Assembly (NCBI GenBank): GCA_024223125.1
Contig: JAAEOP010000374.1
Span: forward strand, 1 to 12,074
Origin: Chloroflexota bacterium
GTDB taxonomy: Bacteria > Chloroflexota > Anaerolineae > Promineifilales > Promineifilaceae
Length of the DNA: 12,074 nt
Direction of reading: 5' to 3'
The translations under genes and the position numbers were made by a program. Positions 7,319 through 12,074 of this stretch are shown here, in pieces. Under the pieces are notes generated by a model, which saw only the letters and a program-made list of their open reading frames with translations, ran no database searches and was not told where the DNA came from. Position 1 is the first letter of the stretch, and every line of letters begins with the position of its first letter.

Positions 7319-10119
7319 ACCGTAAACCATTCGCCGCTTCTGCTGCCCTACTCGCTTTTTTACTGCTGGCTTTTGGGCTGCGTCTCTACCAATTAACTGC
7401 CCAAAGCATCTGGTGGGACGAGGGCATCAGTATGAATTTAGCTCGTTCCACCCTGGCCCAAATCAGCGCCGACCGGGTCAATAATATTCATCCGCCGCTC
7501 TACTTCGTCACCCTCAAATGGTGGACGGCGCTGGTAGGGTTGAATGGCTTCACCGCCCGTTATCTTTCTGTGCTGGCCGGGTTTGTGCAAGTAACGGCCG
7601 TTTACACAGTCAGCCGTCGTTGGTTTGGTCGGGGCAATTGGGGGCATAAAGGGGTGTGGACGGCCGTATTGCTCATCACCTTCTCCCCCCTCTCCATCAT
7701 CTACAGCCAGGAAGCGCGTGTTTATGCCCTGCTACCCCTCATCTATCTGGGTCTGTTGGCATTGGCAACGGAACTAATTCGTAGTGACCACTTTAGCAGG
7801 CTGTCCGCTAAAGCGGCCACTACAAACAGGCGTTATTGGATACTGTTGGGATTATTAGAATGGATCGGCTTACATCTCCATTACATCGTCATTTTCATCG
7901 TCATCTATATTAGTTTGTGGCTGCTCATCACCTTCATCCGCCAGCAGCGTGGGGGCGATTGGCGCCGTTTGCTCATCACCCAAATTGTGGTGGGAATCTT
8001 TAGCCTGCCCTGGTACACGGCTGTCCTGCAAAACTGGACGACCGTGCAAGCCGAAGCCAACGCTGGAACCCTCCTCACCGAAGCCACCCCCCTCGATTTT
8101 CTGCTTAAGCAAGTTTGGGTCTTTCACCACACCGGTTTGGCCGGAACCGTTTCACGTTTGCAAATTATCTGGTCATCGGCCGTCATCACCCTTTTAATCA
8201 TCCTTCTACTGCTGTGGCGAATCACAGAAAAATCAACCCGTAGAACGGCCGCACGTCTCTTCTTGCAATGGTTTCTCCCCCTGACGGCCGGGCTATTGGT
8301 GTGGAGTGTGCGCTCCTTCTCCCATCCCCGCTACATCTCCTTTACCGCCATCGGTCTGATCCCCCTGTTAAGTTTTCTCATTTATCCCCGGCCAGAAACA
8401 GGCCGGACATTGTGGCTAAAACGCATTTTGGGAATGGTACTCCTGGTCATTTTAATAGCCGTTTCCCTTTTCAGTTTGCATTTGTACTTTTTCGATCCGG
8501 CCGTAGCCAAAGATGATATGCGTGGGACGGCCACGTTTGTGCAAACGGCCGTCACCCCCCACGACCTCATTCTTGTACCCGATGCCGGGTGGGCTTTCCA
8601 TTTTGAATATGACGGCGTGACGCCCATCATTATGCCCGGTTTGGGGGAATGGACTGCCTTCTGGAGCAAAGCGGGCGCCTGGACAGATCAGCCACGCCGC
8701 ATCATCACTGTCATGCCCGACGCCGGTACACATGATTGGCGGGGAATCATTCCCTTTGCTCTGGAACAGTCAGGCCAACTCATAGAAACACGGCCGTTTG
8801 ATGGCCTGACTGTACAAATCTACAACATAAACCAACCCATCCAATCCCCCCCATTCACCCCCACCAAGGCTCATTTTGGCCCACTGTATTTGAAGGGCGC
8901 CTGGGTAGAAGATGGAGCCGCGGCAGACACGGCCGTGACCCTGGCTTTGCAATGGCAGATGGTAGAACCAACGGACGGCCGACTACAAACCCAACTCACT
9001 CTCACCAATGAAGACGGCTTACCGCTGGCCGCCCAATCCCATTTGCTAATAGACAGCGACGGCCGACCAACAGAATCGTGGCCGGTTGGTCATGTTGTCA
9101 CCACCACCCATGTTTTGCCCATCCCTCTGGGGTCGCCGCCTTTGGATTATCGTGTGCAGGTGGGCACGGCCGTCATCCAACCTGACGCTTCATTGCAGCC
9201 CGTAGAATGGCAAGATGCTGCCGGTACGCCACAAGGGCAACAGTTTACCTTACCGCAAACAATCTCCCTGACACCGCGAACGGACTCGGCAGCCAACCCG
9301 TACCAACTGCAACCGGGACTGCCCCGCCTGCCTGAACTGTTGCTTGTGGAAGAAGGATTGTTGTTAATGGCCATCGGCCAAGATCGCGGCCAAATCAGCC
9401 CCGGACAAACATTGCTTGTCTCGTTGGAATGGCTGACCTCGGGCGGTAATTTGCCAGACCTGCGCCCCCGTTTAACATTGGAACAAAACGGGAATGTTTT
9501 AGTAATAGATGATAAAGCTCCAGCCAACGGCCGTTACCCAACCACAAAATGGCAAGCAGGCGAAACTGTTCTGGAACAGCGGCCGTTACAAATACCGCCA
9601 GAAGCAAAAGCGGGTACGGCCGTCTTGATCCTCACTCTTAACAACGTCCGCCTACCTCTGGGCGAAGTAGAAATCATCAACGCCGATCACAATTTTGTCG
9701 CCCCCACGCCAATTATCCCCCTGGATGTCTCTTTTGGCGATGTAGGTCGATTAGTCGGGTATGACTTGCCCCAACAAGCGGTGACAACGGCCGAAACACT
9801 CCCCATCACATTGTATTGGCAGGCGCAAGACAGTTCCCCTACAACGCTGACACTGTTTGTGCATTTATTGGCGGATGACGGCCGTCTCATCGCCCAACAC
9901 GATGCCCCGCCAGACAACGGCAACCGTCCCACCACCGGCTGGGTAACAGACGAATACATCACCGACTCCCACGCCCTGCCATTCCGCGAAGAAGGGTACA
10001 CAGGGGAAACGCAAATCAGCGTAGGCTTTTACAATCCAGTTACAGGGGCGCGAGTGATGTTGGCCGACGGCCGCGATACCTTCATCCTCCCCCAATCCAT
10101 CACTATCACCTCTCCATGA
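7315..10119 (+). CDS. Second PMT/GT39-like glycosyltransferase with three C-terminal beta-sandwich modules
   Basis: A 934-residue GT-C membrane glycosyltransferase of the PMT_2 type. Visible motifs are WWDEG (33-37; D35 and E36 are the acidic pair in the first external loop), HPPLYF (59-64), YSQEARVYAL (about 128-138) and SHPRY near 333. Membrane helices end at about 395, followed by a small external domain (about 398-500). Three beta modules follow at about 520-655, 673-790 and 803-932. Module 1 shares WQ-VEPT and EDG-P with module 1 of the upstream protein; module 3 shares LYWQ, DG-(I/L)-AQ-D and GFY/GLY. This suggests the pair arose by duplication. The frame stays open back to 7093, but ATG 7315 is chosen because it begins MNRKPF plus a signal-anchor helix and forms an ATGA overlap with the upstream stop, implying translational coupling. 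ACGGCCGT is very dense here. Confidence 0.86.
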   Translation: MNRKPFAASAALLAFLLLAFGLRLYQLTAQSIWWDEGISMNLARSTLAQISADRVNNIHPPLYFVTLKWWTALVGLNGFTARYLSVLAGFVQVTAVYTVSRRWFGRGNWGHKGVWTAVLLITFSPLSIIYSQEARVYALLPLIYLGLLALATELIRSDHFSRLSAKAATTNRRYWILLGLLEWIGLHLHYIVIFIVIYISLWLLITFIRQQRGGDWRRLLITQIVVGIFSLPWYTAVLQNWTTVQAEANAGTLLTEATPLDFLLKQVWVFHHTGLAGTVSRLQIIWSSAVITLLIILLLLWRITEKSTRRTAARLFLQWFLPLTAGLLVWSVRSFSHPRYISFTAIGLIPLLSFLIYPRPETGRTLWLKRILGMVLLVILIAVSLFSLHLYFFDPAVAKDDMRGTATFVQTAVTPHDLILVPDAGWAFHFEYDGVTPIIMPGLGEWTAFWSKAGAWTDQPRRIITVMPDAGTHDWRGIIPFALEQSGQLIETRPFDGLTVQIYNINQPIQSPPFTPTKAHFGPLYLKGAWVEDGAAADTAVTLALQWQMVEPTDGRLQTQLTLTNEDGLPLAAQSHLLIDSDGRPTESWPVGHVVTTTHVLPIPLGSPPLDYRVQVGTAVIQPDASLQPVEWQDAAGTPQGQQFTLPQTISLTPRTDSAANPYQLQPGLPRLPELLLVEEGLLLMAIGQDRGQISPGQTLLVSLEWLTSGGNLPDLRPRLTLEQNGNVLVIDDKAPANGRYPTTKWQAGETVLEQRPLQIPPEAKAGTAVLILTLNNVRLPLGEVEIINADHNFVAPTPIIPLDVSFGDVGRLVGYDLPQQAVTTAETLPITLYWQAQDSSPTTLTLFVHLLADDGRLIAQHDAPPDNGNRPTTGWVTDEYITDSHALPFREEGYTGETQISVGFYNPVTGARVMLADGRDTFILPQSITITSP

Positions 10120-10194
10120 CCCCAGTCACAGTAATAACATGACCCCACCATGACCTCTGGCACATCAATCCCACTCCCCGCTCATCTATACTAA
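10116..10194 (+). other. Chain of micro-ORFs after the glycosyltransferase stop
   Basis: The stop codon at 10117-10119 overlaps ATG 10116. That ATG opens 8 codons ending at TGA 10140-10142, which overlaps ATG 10139. This opens 4 codons ending at 10151-10153, overlapping ATG 10150, which runs 14 codons to TAA 10192-10194. Two start sites share the 9-base word ATGACCCCA. It may be a decayed duplication; coding function is doubtful. Confidence 0.25.
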
Positions 10195-10205
10195 GTGCAA
10201 CTTAC

Positions 10206-10251
10206 GTAGAGCGGTTTTCCAAATCGCTGGCGAATTGCAAATTCGCCCTAC
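10206..10251. repeat. REP-like cloverleaf element with two hairpins
   Basis: GTAG (10206-10209) and CTAC (10248-10251) close an outer stem around two hairpins. Hairpin A is AGCGGTTT (10210-10217) with AAATCGCT (10221-10228): 8 bp with one wobble and a 3-base loop. Hairpin B is GCGAATT (10230-10236) with AATTCGC (10240-10246): 7 perfect bp and a 3-base loop. Two compact hairpins within 46 bp is typical of non-autonomous REP/MITE-type elements. No transposase lies in the window. Confidence 0.6.
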
Positions 10252-10276
10252 AATCAAAAACATGATCTAAATCCTT

Positions 10277-10281
10277 GGAGG
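10277..10281 (+). promoter_or_regulatory. Strong ribosome binding site (GGAGG)
   Basis: A perfect GGAGG six bases before ATG 10288. It fixes the start of the small membrane protein and is the strongest ribosome site in the window. It contrasts with the poor sites of the glycosyltransferases. Confidence 0.85.
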
Positions 10282-10287
10282 ATAAAA

Positions 10288-10818
10288 ATGAAAACAAGAC
10301 GTAAAGAAACAATAGGTGGCATCTTTTTAATTGGGATTGGTTTTCTGGTATTGTTGGCTCAATTCGGAATAATGCCCAACCTGGGATTGTTATTCCTGCC
10401 CGCATTGGGGGCTGTTTTTCTGGCCTGGGGCATTCTCACCCGTGAAGATGGCTTGATGATTCCCGGTGGCATTTTAAGCGGCATCGGTTGGGGCGTCATC
10501 GCCATGTCCAGCGATCTGGCTTTTTTGAATGCCGACAACGAGGGCGGCATCTTCCTGATTATTTTTGGAATGGGATTTGCTTTGATTACTTTGTTAACGG
10601 CCGTGTTCACAGACGAAACTCATTGGTGGGCACTCATCCCCGGCGGCATCCTGGCCACAATTGGTGTGGCCATCATGACCAATGGCGTTCTGCTAAACAT
10701 CGTAGAACTGGTCGGAAAATATTGGCCTATTACACTCATCGTCCTGGGACTCTACGTCGTCTACAAAGCCATGCGCGGTGAAGAACCGGAAGAAAAAACG
10801 GTCGAAGAAAAAATGTAA
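10288..10818 (+). CDS. Six-helix small membrane protein (LiaF/DUF5668-like transmembrane region)
   Basis: A 176-residue protein with a basic N terminus (MKTRRK) and six hydrophobic segments at about 9-26, 31-50, 57-73, 86-107, 114-131 and 145-160. A short charged C-terminal tail, EEPEEKTVEEK, is probably cytoplasmic. The ending YWPITLIVLGLYVVY resembles the transmembrane region of LiaF/LiaI and DUF5668 proteins, which in other bacteria take part in envelope-stress sensing; that link is by eye only. There is an internal repeat: IPGGILSGIGWGVIAM (58-73) matches IPGGILATIGVAIM (117-130), and each is followed by a second helix. The start is secure because of the GGAGG site. It is transcribed alone or as a distal member of the glycosyltransferase unit, and ends at a strong terminator. 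It contains one ACGGCCGT (Thr-Ala-Val) at 10597. Confidence 0.8.
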   Translation: MKTRRKETIGGIFLIGIGFLVLLAQFGIMPNLGLLFLPALGAVFLAWGILTREDGLMIPGGILSGIGWGVIAMSSDLAFLNADNEGGIFLIIFGMGFALITLLTAVFTDETHWWALIPGGILATIGVAIMTNGVLLNIVELVGKYWPITLIVLGLYVVYKAMRGEEPEEKTVEEKM

Positions 10819-10848
10819 GCAGCCCACCTGCTCTGACCCTATAAAACG

Positions 10849-10883
10849 AAAACTGCGCCAGTTTTGAAGCCGGCGCAGTTTTT
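10849..10883 (+). terminator. Rho-independent terminator
   Basis: An 11-bp perfect stem pairs AAAACTGCGCC (10849-10859) with GGCGCAGTTTT (10872-10882), with a 12-base loop and a run of five T from 10879. It lies 30 bases after the stop of the membrane-protein gene. Confidence 0.88.
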
Positions 10884-10930
10884 GTTTAGCTCTCTATTTG
10901 ATAGATTAGACATTATCGGAAACAACTTTT

Positions 10931-10972
10931 TTGACAGGATTAATAAGATTTACAGGAAGAAATAATCCTGTC
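10931..10972. repeat. GACAGGATT inverted-repeat element
   Basis: GACAGGATT (10933-10941) and AATCCTGTC (10964-10972) are perfect 9-bp inverted arms, with a second ACAGGA word (10952-10957) between them. The TTGACAGGATTAA...TACAGGA layout resembles a dispersed intergenic repeat I know from several unrelated bacterial genomes; that resemblance is from memory. Confidence 0.55.
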
Positions 10973-11014
10973 CAATTTCTTATTTCCGACAAGGTATATT
11001 GTCTGATCATAAGT

Positions 11015-11103
11015 GTTAACTTAAGCGAAGACCTCGCAGGTTTTAACGCAAAACCTCAGAGGGGCGTAGATCATTTTGGAAACCTGCGAGGTCTTAAGTT
11101 AAC
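11015..11103. repeat. Long inverted repeat with CCTGCGAGGTCTTAAGTTAAC arms
   Basis: The left arm 11015-11043 starts GTTAACTTAAG and continues through ACCTCGCAGG. The right arm 11080-11103 is its reverse complement, apart from a 4-base bulge (GCGA) in the left arm. The stem is therefore about 24 bp around a loop of 36 bases. There is no T run, so it is not a standard terminator. It fills the middle of the 425-base gap before dnaK; I see no gene in that gap. Confidence 0.7.
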
Positions 11104-11243
11104 GACAATGCTTGTTGCATATACTTCTCTAACGGCCGTCAAACACAATTCTAACATTCCCCCATACAATTAGACACAGGTTTTAACATAACCAAAAAAT
11201 TGTAACCAAAATAAAAATAATCAATTGAGAGGTAAAGCAAAAA

Positions 11244-12074
11244 ATGAGCAAAATTATTGGAATTGATCTAGGTACAACCAACTCCGTTGTCACCGTCATG
11301 GAAGGTGGCGACGCGGTCGTCATTCCCTCCGCAGAAGGGGGTAACACGACGCCCTCCATTGTCGCTTTTACAAAGAAAGGGGAGCGGCTGGTCGGCACAA
11401 CTGCCAAACGTCAGGCAATTGTGAATCCGGAAAACACCATCTATTCTGTTAAACGGCTGATGGGACGGCGCATTGACGACGCCGGGACTAAAAAAACACA
11501 AGGCATGGTTCCTTACCAAATCGTAGCTGGGCCGCAGCAAGACGCCCGCGTGAGTTTGCCAGTAAACAACAAAACCTATTCCCCTCAGGAAATCTCGGCA
11601 TTCACTCTGCAGAAATTAAAGAGAGATGCTGAATCCTATCTGGGCGAGACCGTGACCAAAGCTGTCATTACCGTGCCCGCTTACTTTAATGACAGCCAAC
11701 GTCAGGCCACCAAAGACGCCGGTAAAATCGCCGGACTAGAAGTGCTGCGTATTATCAATGAACCGACAGCGGCCGCACTCGCTTACGGTCTGGACAAAAA
11801 ATCAGACGAGAAAATTCTGGTCTTTGATCTGGGCGGGGGCACATTTGACGTATCAGTGCTGGAAGTGGGTGATGGCGTTGTAGAAGTACAATCCACCAAT
11901 GGCGACACCCATTTGGGCGGCGATGATTGGGATGAACGCATCGTCACCTGGATGATTGATGAGTTCAAACAGGACCAAGGCATTGATTTGAGTCAAGATC
12001 GTCAGGCGTTACAACGTTTGCGCGAAGCGGCCGAAAAAACCAAGATTGAACTCTCTTCGACCATGCAGTCAGAA
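11244..12074 (+). CDS. dnaK: Molecular chaperone DnaK (Hsp70), 5' part, runs off the window
   Basis: The first 277 codons of Hsp70, open at the right edge and covering most of the nucleotide-binding domain. Motifs are [10 protein letters not shown] (phosphate 1, 5-14), [10 protein letters not shown] (connect/phosphate region), [13 protein letters not shown] and [10 protein letters not shown] (phosphate 2). LGGDDWD lies where E. coli has LGGEDFD. The segment after KRLMGRR keeps the about 20-residue insert seen in E. coli DnaK and missing from B. subtilis DnaK. The ATG at 11244 is preceded by GAGAGG (11227-11232), 11 bases away. No CIRCE inverted repeat (TTAGCACTC...GAGTGCTAA) is present upstream, and I found no convincing promoter in the 140 bases after the long inverted repeat. 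DnaK folds nascent and stress-denatured proteins with DnaJ and GrpE, whose genes are not in this window. Confidence 0.96.
   Translation, partial: MSKIIGIDLGTTNSVVTVMEGGDAVVIPSAEGGNTTPSIVAFTKKGERLVGTTAKRQAIVNPENTIYSVKRLMGRRIDDAGTKKTQGMVPYQIVAGPQQDARVSLPVNNKTYSPQEISAFTLQKLKRDAESYLGETVTKAVITVPAYFNDSQRQATKDAGKIAGLEVLRIINEPTAAALAYGLDKKSDEKILVFDLGGGTFDVSVLEVGDGVVEVQSTNGDTHLGGDDWDERIVTWMIDEFKQDQGIDLSQDRQALQRLREAAEKTKIELSSTMQSE

Larger units (their letters stand above)
651..11139. repeat. Highly iterated palindrome ACGGCCGT (24 dispersed copies)
   Basis: Exact copies start at 651, 2345, 4191, 4430, 4613, 5699, 5822, 6047, 6534, 6593, 6682, 7010, 7214, 7594, 7660, 8545, 8790, 8929, 9166, 9527, 9616, 9878, 10597 and 11132. 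About 29 further CGGCCG cores have other flanks, such as 761, 1033, 1780, 2044, 2518 and 5652. With equal base frequencies about 0.18 exact 8-mers are expected in a window this size. Twenty-two copies are inside genes, so this is not an intergenic mobile repeat. It resembles HIP1 of cyanobacteria in behaviour, with a different word. Confidence 0.85.

Noticed and set aside
4331..10119. CRISPR-like or tandem-repeat interpretation of the repeated ACGGCCGT sites
   Set aside because: Spacing is irregular (59 bases to over 1 kb), the unit is 8 bases, and the sites are inside intact reading frames.
10187..10192. TATACT as a -10 box for the membrane-protein gene
   Set aside because: No acceptable -35 box lies 15-19 bases upstream, so a promoter cannot be supported.
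10931..11173. 80-codon open frame between the membrane protein and dnaK
   Set aside because: It runs straight through both inverted-repeat elements, has no ribosome site and no recognisable protein features.
11104..11243. CIRCE/HrcA operator before dnaK
   Set aside because: No TTAGCACTC / GAGTGCTAA pair or close variant is present. The nearby inverted repeat has a different sequence and a far longer loop.

Overview
The window most resembles a Chloroflexota chromosome (Anaerolineae or Caldilineae-like). This is an inference from three things: the two very long PMT-type glycosyltransferases that end in several beta-sandwich modules, the many short dispersed repeats, and the roughly even base composition. 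No rRNA or other lineage marker is present, so the taxonomy stays tentative. I see no phage genes, transposase, CRISPR array, tRNA or rRNA.

Layout from left to right. (1) A coiled-coil/C4 zinc-ribbon gene (87-785, +) ends at a strong hairpin terminator. (2) Facing it are two minus-strand genes: a cold-shock-domain protein with a long N-terminal extension (926-1399) and a type IIA topoisomerase A subunit (1535-4039). The latter has a near-consensus promoter at 4098-4126. (3) A divergent spacer (4040-4330) holds a pair of matching palindromic motifs. (4) Two plus-strand glycosyltransferase genes follow (4331-7318 and 7315-10119), coupled by an ATGA overlap and sharing one architecture: a membrane GT-C domain, then three beta-sandwich modules. 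(5) A small six-helix membrane protein (10288-10818) is followed by a clear terminator. (6) A 425-base spacer carries two inverted-repeat elements. (7) dnaK starts at 11244 and runs off the right edge.

Topoisomerase, cold-shock protein, zinc-ribbon protein and DnaK are housekeeping or stress functions with no evident joint pathway. The two glycosyltransferases probably act together at the membrane on a lipid-linked sugar donor. The transmembrane protein may be independent.

The most striking signal is not a gene. The 8-bp palindrome ACGGCCGT occurs 24 times by eye in 12 kb, where about 0.2 would be expected by chance, and the core CGGCCG occurs about 53 times where about 3 would be expected. 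It behaves like an analogue of the cyanobacterial HIP1 element. It crowds the fast-evolving glycosyltransferase genes, is nearly absent from conserved genes, and leaves a recurrent Thr-Ala-Val tripeptide in the proteins.
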